A DNA stretch of 64,000 nt from Manduca sexta. Lineage: Eukaryota; Arthropoda; Insecta; Lepidoptera; Sphingidae. The translations under genes were made by a program, and so were the position numbers. Shown here one piece after another: positions 11,501-25,324 of this stretch. The stretch spans positions 7,696,609 to 7,760,608 of the forward strand of contig NC_051126.1 in NCBI RefSeq assembly GCF_014839805.1, read 5' to 3'. The notes below the pieces were generated by a model. The model did no database searches, was not told the DNA's origin, and saw only the letters and a list, made by a program, of their open reading frames with translations. Each line of letters starts with the position of its first letter. Within the stretch, counting starts at the first letter, position 1.

Positions 11501-14500
11501 GATTTACTGACGCTTTCACGCAAACGCCTGCCGCTCGGCCCTCACTCGTTTACGCCTAAAATATTCACCGTCTTTGTCGAACGTATTTTATAAATTGCTA
11601 TGTTGACTCACAAAAGAATATTAATTGTTATTTCGAAGCATAATTAAATTATTCAAGGTTCTGCGCCAATAGATTGTTGTATTCAAACTTAAATTGAATT
11701 GGTAATACTTATGCTTAAGTTGTTTTTTTAATTAAAAATATTAATCATAATTCTGTAATTCACACAAAAATTTTGCATAGTATAAAGTGGACTACCCACG
11801 TGAGTTAGTAGAAATATATTATCGAGCATCAATACTTAGATAAGGAAGAATTTTAAACATACATTTTCATCGATGTTTTCTATCGAAACGATAGTCATCG
11901 ATTGTATGTCAGCTCAGACACACGGCCAAAGTAATTGGGGACCATCTCCGCAGGGCATCGATTACGAATCCCCCAACGTTACTCCAAATTGCTTTAATGA
12001 CGCGTACTGGGAACTTTTTATCACGAGAACTACTTGATTAAACACAGTTTCCGTTCTATCACAAAGCCGACATTTAATCGCAATACATGTTACACAAAGT
12101 TTTTGCAATTTGTAGAATTTAATCTATAGATTACACCACTAGAACGTAGTTGTATCGGAATTTCAAACAATATTGATGTACAACCTTGCTATTGCATTTT
12201 GTCAGTAAAATTATTGCGAACCTTATCAAAATCCCCTTTCCACTAAGTTATGGTAACGCACGCTTTATTCCTCTAGCATTGCTTAATTCTAAAATGTAGT
12301 CAGCCTTAGTTCAACGTCATTTTTTTTATCAACAAAATTATATCAAATCTTACTTCTTATTAATATGATAAATGCAAAAATTTGTGAATATAAATGGATG
12401 TATCGATGTTTGTAAGTAAACGCAGGAGCAGCTGAAGTGATTTGGATAAAGTTTGTCACACGGATAGTCCATGTTCTCAATTAACACATAGTATACTACT
12501 TTTACCTCGGTAATTTTGCTTCAGTTGAAAATCATTTTCTATGTCTGATTTTTTAAATAATTGACGCTGGCATCGTACAGGTGCCTATCTATTTAAATAT
12601 TTTACCATATTGTAAAATTTCATACCAATAAACTGTATAAAAGTAATCAGACAAAAAAATGTGCTATAAGTAACTTAATGTCGAAAATAGTTTTTTGTTT
12701 CAATTAATTGCAGTTTAGTGAGCGTAGACTCATTCGGACTGCCGAATAGCAAGTCAGTGTACCCGTCTATCCCCTGATCAAAAAATGTTCGCTCTTTTCA
12801 ACAGTCTCGCTTGACACCGAGTTAGCGAGCATCAGCAAACGACGCGCGTTCGCATTGCTGACGGGCTTCAGCTGAGTAGAGTTCAAGCAAAAATGTATTT
12901 TATCATTTATTATTCACTGGGTGAAAACTGGAAAGTGGAATAAACCGTCAGCTCGTACGTGACACCGCTTGCCTCATCTTATGCCATTCGCATTGTTCTT
13001 TCTTCTCGTTGACGGCTTTCAATTTGCGTAAGAATTCTATAAGTTATTATTAAATATCTCATACAACGATATTAGTAGTTTCAGTTTACTTACAAAAATA
13101 AATTAAAACTGTTTATGTAATATTTCTTATAAAAATATTGTGACGCAAAGTAATAAACGAACATGAAGAGCAGTATCAAAAGAAATCTTAGCCGTCACAT
13201 TCAAACTACACAAGAATGTAAGTTCATCAAAAGTCCTCGTATAAAACTATAGAGTTGTGAAACAGGGACACGACTTATCTCAGAACCTTACAAGATCAGT
13301 CAAAGGCCTTTGTAGTGAACGAAGTACCTAAGTACTTCACATAGCGACCTTTTGCCGGCCTCTGCTACGCTCGCAGGAAAAATCTATGCTAACGACAGAG
13401 GCCTATTGTTGTAGACGTCAATAAAAATGGAAATTGCCTTCCCCAATCTGTTTATGTCAGTACATTGATGTAAAGGAACTATTCATTGTATCACAAATGT
13501 AATCTGAATTTCGTGTTTTGCGTTATGTCTATGTTTATTATGATGCAATATAATAATATAATTTGTTACTAGGATAAATTTAATAAAGCGCCGATATTTG
13601 TAAATAATTCAGTAAACTTATGTCGATAAGTTAGAAAATACTGTAGAAGTAAAAATATAATCTCAATAAATAAATATTCAAAATAAAATGATGAACGTTA
13701 AATAAAAAAATACTGCTTTAATTTTTTTAAAGGAAAAACTTTCATTTTTCCTTTTTAAATACACGAATGTCACGTATTTTACTTTAAAGATAAAGTAAAA
13801 TATATAATATAAATTAAAATTAAAGTAACTATTGAAATAAGTATATAATATCATATTTATTAATACCGTTTGCAATAAAATTACCCCTATATTTTCATAT
13901 CGGCACTTAGTTTTAGAGCTCCGGGATCCTTATTAAATCAAATAAGTTATACGAACTACATATTATTATAAATGTAAATTTAGTTTATTTAACTTTTTTG
14001 GGAATAGTAAATAGTGCTCAGTATTATAATAAAATAATATCACCTCTATATTATTATAAAATAATTTAAAATGCAATACTGTTTGCCCATATCACTGTGA
14101 AATTCTATTTCACCCCAGAAATATAAAACTACAGTAGCATGAACAATGATTTTCATTCGTTCAAACGTGATTGTACGCTGATCTTTAGTTCGGCTCCCGT
14201 ACTTGACTTTACATTCTTTTGTAAAAGTTTCTCACGGTTCCCGATGTTCAATGCCTACACGCGATTCGCTTCCAAGCCGTTTACGAACTGACGTTTAAAC
14301 ACGGTTAGCTGCCAGGTGAACTTTTTTAATAATTTCTTTTAAAAAAAGAACGGCGATCAATGTAGAAATCTCTAATATACTATCATTGCGTTACTCCTGT
14401 TTCATTGTTTCACAAACAAAGTATTAAGAAAACCAAAAAATTACTAAGCATCTATTTCTTCAAAATAATATATATTTTTTATCTCGAATATAGTTAATCT

Positions 14501-16215
14501 AATAATAATCCGGTTAAGCTTTCCATTCGCCCACAAATTGCAACAATTCCAAAGTCTACAAAATATATCCACATTGGTGCGAAACTAGGTTAGTGCAGTT
14601 GCCAAAGAAAAAAGAACAAGTTCATTGACAGAACAAGATAGGATAGAGGCGAGGCGTACAATACAAGTGCGGCCACCAAGAACTATCAGTCAATTGACGG
14701 ATCGATTCGCTCTGGATGCGAGGATAGAGCAACCAGCTGGAAGAGACCTTTTATCATTCTGTATATGGTTGAATGGAATCATTGTCTTTTATGGGTTTTC
14801 GCCTTTTTCAATGCTATACATATTTGCTTTTGTTAGCGCATTCACCTGTGTGGAATTCAGTGACAAATATTTAAATAATCTATTTCCATACCTGGGGTTA
14901 TAGCTTACTTCATACCAAATTGCATTAATATTAGTTCAATGGGATAGCCGTGACACCAGAGCAGAAAAAGTTAATCATTTATAATATTAGTATAAATTAG
15001 ATCAACAAACAATGCCCTTATTTACTCTGGGTTTAATTAAATATTTCCAGTAATAAATTTCAAGCCAAATTTCGTAAACTATGATATTACAGATCAAAAA
15101 TGCATTTAATGAATACCATGAGGCCTGGTAGTAAAATTGTAAAACCTAAATATTTTTTTTAAATAACAGGTATCTACATACATAATATATTCTGAATATT
15201 CATTTCTTATGATTTGTACACTGTCAGTTTCTGACATAATCTAACCTAGTAAAATATGAATAAATATATAACTTTCATTTAATTAAAATTCACAACATAC
15301 ATATTATAATAAATAAATATAAAGCTGTGTTATTGTTTCGCAAAGTTGATGTTGTTAACCTAACTTATTAATTACATCACCGTATGCTAATATAACACAA
15401 ACATTCCGTGCCAATATCGTCATTATTAATACAGATCGCTCTACATATATTTCGTTAGCTCTGAGTTACATAAAAGCCATATTAGGAAATTTATTAATAA
15501 CCCATCTAATTCTTGACACTAGAGAAGAACAACTCTGAATTATTTACATGACCTAGTTAAATTTTCAACATTGAAAACTACTCCTTATTGAGAATAGTTG
15601 AGAATATTTCATTCGCGTCTTAGTTGTGTCAAGGGCGTCCAAAAGAATTTCACATACATGCTCTAACAAGTCGTGAACAAATCAGAAGGGAACCACATCC
15701 CGGTCCATGTGTGGTCCAAGGAGCGACATCTGGCGGACGAGCAATGACCCGCAGGTACCGGTTTAAGGTACAAAACTCGGTTACGCGTAGGTAGAAAAGA
15801 TTTAAAATGCTATTTATTAGCATCATTAACTGCACAGAAAATTACGGACCATTGCAAATGATTTGCAAATTGTAGAATACAACTGATTGGTTGCTTCGTC
15901 TCAATGGCTAAAATTTAACCTGTTTCTTGTTTTTTGAATTGAAATTTTGTGTAGTTTAAGTAATTAGTGCAACAAAAACGTTTCTTTTGAAAAGAGTGCG
16001 TAACAATCGCGTTGTGCAGATTAATCACAGGCAAAACCTAGTTAGTACTAAAAATAAATAAGAATATACATTTCCTTGATTCGGTATTTAACATTTGCAA
16101 ACGCACTCTAATATTATGCCTACTTATTTATGAATACTATTAAAAATCATAAAATACATTCAGTATATAATAGTCGAAGCTTGTCGGCCATATTGACCAA
16201 CAATCGACTATCATA
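8590..16215. other. Long AT-rich stretch without a supported gene
   Basis: No gene model could be supported. Two short frames are slightly coding-like but unrecognised: 10899-11141 plus (80 aa) and 14625-14903 plus, whose first 40 codons are GC-richer and rich in Arg/Gln/Thr. Around 12720-12860 is a modestly GC-rich patch with a TCAGT initiator-like string. An isolated ATG directly followed by GTAAGT stands at 10870. None of these is enough to call a gene. Confidence 0.4.
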
Positions 16216-16219
16216 TTAA

Positions 16220-16542
16220 GGTTATAGCTTAAGGTCCATTTTCATACATTTTGTTTCACCTTTAATCTGGGTAACTAAACAAGTATTGACAAGTAAAGAA
16301 TTTAAATTCACGTCTAGTTAGTGATTAGTTCTCGCAGTTGAAAGAAAAACGTAAAAATAATTAATATGCATGGATATTTCGGCCTTTAAAATTTAATACG
16401 ACGAAATTTCAAATTTCTTTCAACTGCGAGAACTAATCACTAACTAGACGTGAATTTAAATTCTTTACTTGCCAATACTTGTTTAGTTACCCAGATTAAA
16501 GGTGAAACAAAATGTATGAAAAATGGATCTTAAGCTATAACC
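16220..16542. mobile_element. Foldback MITE, copy 2, TTAA target duplication
   Basis: Inverted repeat with ends GGTTATAGCTTAAGG and, on the right, the near-exact complement CTTAAGCTATAACC, flanked by TTAA at 16216-16219 and 16543-16546. Inside, both arms carry TTTCACC / GGTGAAA where copies 1 and 3 carry TTTCGGC / GCCGAAA. Part of the right arm next to the centre is deleted. The body otherwise matches the copy at 1201-1545. Confidence 0.88.
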
Positions 16543-16546
16543 TTAA

Positions 16547-19500
16547 ACACAACTTTTAGCAAGAACCAATAACAAACAGCACAAGTTATAATTGCGCTCA
16601 AGTGAGCTGAAAAAGTCTACAAAACATGAATAGAATGAGAGTAACAACCGGATTGTTTTGGCGCAGCGTATGGGAAGCGACGCGTGCCCGTTCCAGAGGT
16701 TAACCTCTAGTTATTTAACATCTTTCGACATTACGAAATTTATAAATACCTCTATTGATACATGTATAAAGAATTCCGTATTTCAAATTACAGAAATAAA
16801 AACAGATTATTATGTAATATAGTATCTGCCTATATTATATTATATACTATACTACCGAATATGTTAGAATGAAATAGGCACTCATATTTTGTTTACTTTA
16901 TTGTTTGTAGTGTCTATTCAGATTTAGTTACCTATTCTCAGGTAATAAATAATGTTTTCAAATATAGACATATAAAATATAGGGATTACCAAATAAAAAT
17001 TACTAGTTAAAACACAAATAATACCATATTCTACAACGCTTAATTAGTCTAAACAATCAACATTTTTAACATATAACCGCGTGTTCACATTTTCACATAA
17101 GCGGCGTACAAGATTACATCTTGCAAAATTGTTCAGTTACGAAAACGGCTTACGTTTTAATCTGAATGTATGGCACTAAAACCCATTTAATCCCGAGCTT
17201 TGAATACAAAATTTAAATAGAAAGAGCAATATTTCTTTGACTCGCATTTAATAGCCAATCATACATGCCATGAAGCGAAAGGACTGATAGAAACCTTGTA
17301 TCAACAGTTTCCCACGACACATGAAACTCGGTTTGTACAGGCTATCCCACTCCTACACATTACCCACGCGTTGTTAAGAAAGGGACAGGCTATTTGTATC
17401 GATAAAGCCTGCCACACGAAAGAAAGGTATCCTGGAAAAGCAAGTTTTAATGCGAGAATGGATGTCAAGGCTCCTGCTTTACTTTTGTATCGAACTTTCA
17501 AAATCTTTACTATAACGCTCATAGTGCTCATTATGACGCTATATAATAAATATAATTAAATCAAAACAAATTAACGTTACAATGAACTATATAATATTAT
17601 CGGAAATATAAACGTTATACAAATCTTTGTATAATTATGAAAGTGTAACAAAACTGGTAACATTACGGTAATGATTCATATTGCACAAAAGATAATAATC
17701 AGACAAAATGTTAAAACATATAAGATGTAGCATATTCATAGACAATTATTATGTTATTTTAAGTAATATACGCTCACGCAAGTCTTAATACAGAATGAAA
17801 TCCTTATAGTTTTAATACAAGACCTAAGGTGCATCTAGAATGTGACAAACATGTAAACATGCAATCCTCTTTCACATTAATAATATTGGTAATACTGCGT
17901 GTATTGAAATAGAAATTTCATTTTGACAAAATTAGGACATCCAATAATTTTGTGCCCAAAAAATCAAAGCAGGTATAGACCCTTCCCATTGTTATGGTAA
18001 TCAGTTGTCGCGAACGGAAATGACATAACCGGTACAAAGAGCATCATATAAACAAATTGAAGTTACATTACTAGCGAATATATTTGACTTTCATAGAAAA
18101 ATAAAACAAGATATAACGGAATGTAAAAATAATGTTTATTCTAAATTATTTTATGACCTAAAAGATAGACTATACTATATAATTATACTTAAACCTTACA
18201 CCTTTCTGTCAATAGTCAAATATCAATATGTCAAATAGTAAAATTGGAAATGTAAATATTATAATACCACGATTAGTTACTAAAATGCTAAATCCCAATA
18301 ATATCCAGTCTTCAAAGCACACAAAATTTAAATGAATTATCGAATTTCTTTCATCCAAGTCTACGCCTTTGTGATATTTATTTACGATTCCTACCTGGGA
18401 ATACATTTCTATAGCAGGTAAATGTCCCTCGTCAAAATGGACGCGTGTATGTTACCAAAAGCACACGTGTCCGTGGATTTAATATATCACTACCTGCTTG
18501 CGATTTAGTTCAACACTACTCAAAAATATTGATGCCGATATCGGTTTGCTCAGTAGATATACTTGAACTAATAAATATTATGTATGTATTTGTAGAATAA
18601 AATACAAATTGTAGGGCTAATCGGTGCGTTTTATAATTTCTATTTCTATATTCAGTCAAATACCGTTAATTACTGACAAAATTTTGATATAAGAATCACA
18701 CAAAAACAATGATATATTTGCTTATGCAGTCATATGAGTTCAAACTACCATTACGTACGATAAAAATATCTTCATCGACCCCAAATACAACTACCGACCC
18801 CAATACTGTACCGAAATATTACATAATAACACAAACGTAAATTGAGAACTCAGGCTTACCTGCCCAGGCCTGAGTCATGCCCTTTTTATCGCTCCAGAAC
18901 CAGTCAGCCTAAAAAAAAGATACACAAAGCTGACCTGCGCTCCCGCAAGTTTACGTGTAGGTGTGTGTGTGACTTTGCCTGCGTATTGTGTGTGTGCGCA
19001 CGACGAGTTGTAACCTGTTCGTGGTTGAATGAAGAGTGGCACAGGAGGTAAGCTACTTTCTACCGGTCGATCAACAAGTGAAACACGTGAGGTTGCTGTT
19101 TACCAAATTCCGTGATAAATAGCAACTTTATTAACGGAAAAAGTAAAGGACTAATTACGGTCACCTATTTCCTTGAGGTATATTAACTACCTACCATATC
19201 AGGCTGTTCACAGAACATATTTTTTTATATTAGTTTTTAATTCTTCTGGAAAGTTATAAGGTTTTTATCTATAGCCGTGTGCCCGTAGACATTTAACCCC
19301 TTTAGGTAATAAACTCAAAAAAAAACATTCTTAATGTTCAACTATGTTATTTCTGGAACCTATATACAAATTTTATGCTTCTAGACCAAACATTTTAAGC
19401 CGTGCAATTTCAATTAGCTATTAAGAATTCATGTTTATATTTTAAATATCATTTCCTGTGTTTGTAGCTTCATTTTATTGTATTACTTTATTTTATTAGT

Positions 19501-19834
19501 ATTTTCCATCTATAATTTATTTGTTGTGAGTGCGGTGGCGCCAAGGTTTCACTTGTGTTCAATAATATGCGATTTCATTACGTTTATTCGAAAGTTGTCT
19601 GATCATCAAGGCGACTTATACATTACGAATGACATTTTCGATTCTATTCAACAGGTTTTATATAATTTTTTTATGATCCATTAAGAACTTTAATACAAAA
19701 TATTAAAGTTTTTCTTAACAAAGATAAATTTGACATAATACCAGTGATAATTATTATACCTAGGTACTACAATACGACAGTTACTTCATATATGCATTAT
19801 GCTTGCGGTACGTATGTGTGTCTATGAATTAAAT
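16547..19834. other. Intergenic, nothing recognised
   Basis: AT-rich with chance open frames only (17296-17559 on both strands, 18842-19051 plus). A small GC-richer patch at 18845-19060 contains an 8-bp inverted repeat (ACTCAGGC / GCCTGAGT) but no convincing exon. Confidence 0.45.
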
Positions 19835-20122
19835 TTATATAACATATAAAAATGAATCCCTATTTCCCTTGGTCACGCCATCACGCGTGAACGGCTGGAC
19901 CGATTTCACTATTTTTTTTTTGTTGTGTTTGTATTGTCAGGAGAAGATTCTTATGAAAAAAAAAATCTAAAAATTGCGTGGAATATAAGAAAATTTAAGA
20001 AAACTTAACAAAAATATTAATTTTATATAACTGTCAATTGTATGAAATAACTGCCAGCGATCGACAGAATGCGCGCTGCAAATTCGTAGTTAAGACGGGA
20101 CAACGTCTATCGGATCAACTAG
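19835..20122 (+). mobile_element. Helitron-like non-autonomous element, second copy, worn 5' end
   Basis: Matches the element at 32025-32265: 'aatccctatttcccttggtc' near the 5' end, 'tcacgcgtgaacg' followed by 'gaccgatttcac', and the 3' end 'ggatcaactag' followed by T. The 5' terminus no longer shows the clean TC start. About 45 bp in the middle are extra relative to the other copy. No transposase gene is present. Confidence 0.65.
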
Positions 20123-20337
20123 TTATAAATAATTATAAGGCACCAACAATGTTTTTTACAATTATTCTATATTAATCCAAAAAAACGAATTCTTTTATAT
20201 TTGTTTAATTAAGAACATGAAGATGCGTTGTAATATACAATTATAATTCAAAACACAACGTTTACATCACTTTGCTATTTAATGGCAAGTGCATGATATA
20301 CTTTGTATCACTTTATATTCCAAATTTATTAAAAAAA

Positions 20338-20535
20338 CCTAGCTCGCGGCTTTGCCCGCGTCAAGAAGTTTTTCGGGATTAAAGTCCCGCTTTATATTTT
20401 CCCAGGATAGAAAGTAGCCTACAACCTTCCCAAACTATCTCCATACCAAATTTCATAAAAATCCCTTCAGTGGATTTTGAGGAAATTGATCAATACAGAC
20501 AGAAAAGGGGACTTTGTTTTATAATATATATTGAT
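20338..20535 (+). repeat. Retroposon fragment ('ctagctcgcggctttgcccg' family)
   Basis: Starts 'cctagctcgcggctttgccc', continues with 'gtcccgctttatattttccc', 'ccttcccaaactatctccat' and 'ccaaatttcataaaaatccc', and ends near 'ttgttttataatatat'. The same order of blocks is found at 34371, 53896 and 62253-63148 (minus). The long open frame 20470-20805 begins inside this repeat and is not a gene. Confidence 0.7.
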
Positions 20536-21573
20536 GAACTATTTCATATTTTTCAATCGTCAGATAATAGTTATTCATACGATAAAATAAAATATAAGCG
20601 AGTTAAAAAATATCTCAGAAGAACGAATTTCTCGAATTGTACACTTAAAATATTCCATGAGAATATAATTTACATGGTCAATATTCTTATCCGATGGTTC
20701 AAAAACCGACTCAAACAAATAGTCAAATCAAAACAATTTATCAGTCAATATAAATTACTTACTCATATATTCATTTACCCAAATTCTCGTTTTCCGAGAG
20801 CGTAAAAAAGGGATAAATTCAATGTGATCACAGCGTATCAGTTTGTATCAGAAGCGTGAAAGGAAGGCGACGACAAAAGGTCCTCTATGCGCCATTAGGG
20901 TCGATTGATGTCCCTTCCCCCGAGATGAAATATATGAGGGGTGTCCAATAAGGCCATACTAATATTATAAGCCTATCGAACTACATTTTACTACATGTAT
21001 TATTGTGTTAGTTCAGGACATTAAATAGTTAATTAGTTTATCAGATTATAAACCTTCCACAGTGATTTTAATTTTGTTTCGCATTTCTTTGTCTTATAAG
21101 TATATTCATTGATTGTATCGCAGTTTTATACTATAAGTACAGTAATGTTCACTGTTCAAAGCGTTCTCAAACTTTTCTAGAACACGCTATACAAGTACTG
21201 AAGCGCTAACAACTGTTGAACAAAATTAAATATCCCGGAAATGTCCTTAATTGAATTCTAAACTCGAGCAAACTCAACCTCAATGGAAATCACAGAAGTT
21301 AATTGATTTTGGGACTTGATCGTTCGCTGCGAGCAATCCAGCTATAAATGCCCAAAGGAACAATGCATTGGGAACACGGCTAGCTAAACAATACGACGAT
21401 GTTATGGTTAAAATAATTTATAACGTTGCACAAATAATAACAGGATACAATGGATTTGAGAATCCCCATCTCTCCCATTATATCAAAACCCTACAATTAA
21501 TATGGCCGTAAATCTTTCCAACCATACTGTAAATATTCTACATGAGAGTATAATATTTCGTGTCGTGCGATGG
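20536..21573. other. Intergenic, up to the second assembly gap
   Basis: AT-rich, nothing recognised. Near the gap, 'aatggatttgagaat' (21449-21463) has its reverse complement beyond the gap at about 22353-22367, which may mark the ends of an element that contains the gap. Confidence 0.4.
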
Positions 21574-22073
21574 NNNNNNNNNNNNNNNNNNNNNNNNNNN
21601 NNNNNNNNNNNNNNNNNNNNNNNNNNNNNNNNNNNNNNNNNNNNNNNNNNNNNNNNNNNNNNNNNNNNNNNNNNNNNNNNNNNNNNNNNNNNNNNNNNNN
21701 NNNNNNNNNNNNNNNNNNNNNNNNNNNNNNNNNNNNNNNNNNNNNNNNNNNNNNNNNNNNNNNNNNNNNNNNNNNNNNNNNNNNNNNNNNNNNNNNNNNN
21801 NNNNNNNNNNNNNNNNNNNNNNNNNNNNNNNNNNNNNNNNNNNNNNNNNNNNNNNNNNNNNNNNNNNNNNNNNNNNNNNNNNNNNNNNNNNNNNNNNNNN
21901 NNNNNNNNNNNNNNNNNNNNNNNNNNNNNNNNNNNNNNNNNNNNNNNNNNNNNNNNNNNNNNNNNNNNNNNNNNNNNNNNNNNNNNNNNNNNNNNNNNNN
22001 NNNNNNNNNNNNNNNNNNNNNNNNNNNNNNNNNNNNNNNNNNNNNNNNNNNNNNNNNNNNNNNNNNNNNNNNN
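21574..22073. other. Assembly gap (500 N)
   Basis: Exactly 500 N. The computed open frames that span it are artefacts. Confidence 0.98.
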
Positions 22074-22424
22074 AAGCATCATTGTGAGACCGCCCATTCG
22101 CAATCATTGCACAGGTGCTCAGTGAGCGGTTGCAATGCTGCCTTTCTCCAGAACAAAACGGAACATTCATTACGAATCTCATGTCACGCAACGGCAAAAC
22201 GGTAGGAGGATCCACGTGAACCCATCGTGACGCCATTGAAAATAGAATCATATCGACTGGTGAATAACGTTGTGTCTCCAGAGCATTTGTGATGTCGCTT
22301 AGTATAACCAAATAGTACTAGTTAAGCTAGATATGTAATTGCCGGTACCTAATAATTCTCAAATCCATTCTTCGTGGAATGAAGCGTGGTATTGAAGTGA
22401 ATATGGGCGGCTCAGCCGGTGTCA
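22074..22424. other. Coding-like fragments beside the gap, unidentified
   Basis: This block is GC-richer than its surroundings. On the minus strand an uninterrupted frame of about 79 codons (22311 down to 22074) enters the gap and includes ASRWVHVDPPTVLPLRDMRF. On the plus strand a short frame ending at TAA (22422-22424) reads SILRGMKRGIEVNMGGSAGVT in two parts. AATAAA strings follow within about 120 bases. I recognise neither. With the small inverted repeat around the gap, a transposable-element remnant is as likely as a host gene. Confidence 0.25.
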
Positions 22425-23756
22425 CCTAATTTGTGTTGTTAGTAATTTGTATAAAAATTTAATTTGCATGGAGCTGCTATTTAAATTTTAATAAAATTGT
22501 ATTAGAAATCTCAACATTCCATAGTAATAAATTGTGCAATAAATGTGTAAATAAATAATAGATATAATGTACAAAATTTACTTAAATTAGGATGTAAGAA
22601 AAAATTAAAAATGTTTTGATTATAACTCAAGGGATATGCATTTGATTTTGTAAATTTGGATAATAGAAATCATTATAATAAAATGCTTATTCAAAGTAAA
22701 ATAATGTAATTAAATGAATCGATCTGTTTTATTATTAGAATACACCTTGAATTATATCGTAGTTCTCCATCATATCTAATGTTTTGTGCTAACCTATGTC
22801 AAAATTATTCCTGTACATTTTCTGATACCGCATTATCAACCTGTGAAATATTAGTTGTATTTAATTATTAAGTACCAAAAGTATTAAAATTATAATTATA
22901 AGATTGTATTATAGCGACGAAAATATTATACTTCCTTTTGCCAAACGATAATAAAGTAATAAAATGTTTTGAAAATGGTGCATCAATTTATTGTTTTATT
23001 TTACATTCAATGCAAAATAATAATCAATAACTACAAGTTAAGGGCTGCGAGCGCCTAAAGTGCTCGCCCAAAAGTCAAGTTTGTATAAGCCGGCTTTTGC
23101 CAGGCTAACAAACTTATAGTCAGATTAAAAAAATCTATAAGTTTATTATACCCGATATAAACAAACACATACAAATCATAGGTTTCATGTTAATTTCGTG
23201 CTGATATTAGTTTTTTATAACATACCGACGCTTGTAAGGCAATTATATCTAAGCGACAATCTGCATTTTTTTGAGTAGAGTGCTTTAAAGGTTTGATTTT
23301 AATATCAAAATTCATAACAATTTAACTTTTTATTTAATAAAGATATAGTCTAATGATATTAAAATTGTCCTAAACCTACAAAACCTAGATCAAATGACGC
23401 AGAAAAATATTGCGATTAAAAATATTTATACAATTCATTTTCGGTATATTTGTCGCTTAGATATTGCCTTTGCCGAAACGTTGATACATTTCCAACGATT
23501 ACGCAGTATGTACCAACACATAATGTTATTCGGAAATGCTGAAACATTACGGAATCACAGAGAGAAGAATCTCATAGCGGTAAATAAGCTGGTCCAGTAA
23601 AATGAAGTATAAACATTAATAAATAAATGTCAAAATCTATAGATTTTTTAATAAATAATTTATAATTACTTATCAGTTACTAGTTTTCGGATTTTACCGC
23701 GGTTTTTTATATTTTAATTATTTCCGAACGTTTCGAAAAGTTATTAAATTATTTGT
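22425..23756. other. Intergenic, nothing recognised
   Basis: Very AT-rich, with several AATAAA motifs (22484-22560, 22675, 22955) and no supported open frame. The short frame 23394-23600 has no protein signature. Confidence 0.45.
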
Positions 23757-23930
23757 TTTTGCTTGCGGCCTCTCCCGCGTGAAATAGCTTTCTGAGATAG
23801 ATAGTCTTTATACTTATATTTCTCGCAGGATAATAAGTAGACTATATCTCCTACTTAGCGTTTCTAATTTTCCTATAAGAAATTTCGCCGAAATCCGTTC
23901 GGTAGGTTCTGAGTTTATCACTGCATCTAA
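23757..23930 (+). repeat. Diverged retroposon fragment
   Basis: Block order 'tttgcttgcggcctctcccg', 'tctcgcaggataataagtag', 'gaaatttcgccgaaatccgt', 'tcggtaggttctgagttta' corresponds to the retroposon family seen at 34371 and 53896, but is strongly diverged. Confidence 0.5.
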
Positions 23931-24401
23931 GCTTTCCAATTCAGTCCAAACATTTAGTTGCTAGTTGTTACAGCCAACAGCTAATTTAAATCGCTGTAAC
24001 GACTCAATATCATAAGAGGGTTTACCGTGTAATTAGTCGTTTTATTAGCGCTTCTGCCTACCCTTCGGAGTTAAAGTCGCGAGTGAGCTGATGCGTCCGC
24101 ACACCAGAGATGGAGAACAAGCAAAATGTTACATGTAAATGTACTGACAGACATAAAACTTCTGTACCTTGATGGTTTGAGATAACGGGCATCACGAAGC
24201 TATGATTTCGGAAGCAATCACGCGTTAATACTAGGAGAGCATAAAGTAGTGAAACGTAAACTCCATGTAAAACACTCAATACTGAGCAAATTGCATCGAA
24301 CATAGAATTTTGTCTAAACATGGATTAGAACCCATGGCCTTCCGTTCCACGTCGGGGGGAGAAAATAATAATATAAAACCGCTATAAAATCCTAAAACTA
24401 G

Positions 24402-24448
24402 TTTTATTTCAATGTCTAACATTCTGGTAAACATAAGAAATCATTATA
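24402..24448 (+). repeat. Second copy of the dispersed repeat at 345-515
   Basis: About 47 bp nearly identical to 466-512, including 'tttcaatgtctaacatt' and 'gtaaacataagaaat'. The family is unknown. Confidence 0.5.
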
Positions 24449-24485
24449 CTATACTATAATAATAATATCAGTCTTATATTACATA

Positions 24486-24665
24486 TTGTCCCACTTCGGG
24501 GCACGCGCGTCCTCTACTACTGAGAGGTATTAATTAGGCCTTAGTCCACCACGCTGGCCTAGTGTGGATTGGTAGACTTCACACACCCTCAAATTTCCTG
24601 TAGAGAATTTCTCAGCTATGCAGGTTTCCTCGCGATGTTTTCCTTCACCGTTAAAGCAATCTATA
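24486..24665 (-). repeat. SINE, second family, 3' part, reverse orientation
   Basis: Reverse complement of the 3' half of the SINE at 25532-25839: 'aggccttagtccaccacgct', 'ggcctagtgtggattggtag', 'cctcgcgatgttttccttca'. The 5' tRNA-like part is absent, so it is truncated at its own 5' end. Confidence 0.72.
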
Positions 24666-25324
24666 CTATACAAAGATCAAAAATTAATTTAAAATTCGAA
24701 CTTCAAAAATAGAACAAGCCCTTTGAAATAAACTCTAATTTTAATATAAAAACAGCCAGTATGTCCAAAAACAAATATCTTTAAAGTTAGAAAATAGCCG
24801 ACGGCAGAAAAAAGACCAGGAGCCAAACATTACTCATTTGCGTGATTTATGAATTTCAAATGAGCGGTCTTCTATACCCATGTTTATGCTTATTACGATA
24901 AAGAAGGGTTAAATCGAGGAAAAAGGGAGATTACGGATGCATAAAAATCTGCGTAGATTTAAGTGTAATTTATGCAGTAAAATATGCGGTATAAGATGTA
25001 CTGGCATTATAGTAAAGTAAATTAGAAAAATGTTTTCTTTTTTTTTATATTGCAATTTATGTACCAAACGAATATGGATTGAGTGAGTGATTTGATAGAG
25101 CCTACTTTCCGAAGTACATAAAAAATATGAGACTTTTTATCAACGGTCGGACATATATAATTATCCACTTAAGAACTAATAAGAAGTATATAGGAAGTGT
25201 TACAGTAAAAATATTTACACAGCCGCAACCGCCCTGTTTCAAGGAAGTTGAACGATCAAAATCAATTTGTAAGGTCCCCCGATAGAATAACGTTCGATAA
25301 TGGAAAGTTTAAAAATTAACCAGC

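Noticed and set aside
18842..19051. 69-aa plus-strand frame in a GC-richer patch
   Set aside because: Cys/Arg-rich translation of GT-repeat-like DNA; no homologue or splice context recognised.
20470..20805. 111-aa plus-strand frame
   Set aside because: It starts inside a retroposon fragment and continues into AT-rich DNA with no protein signature.
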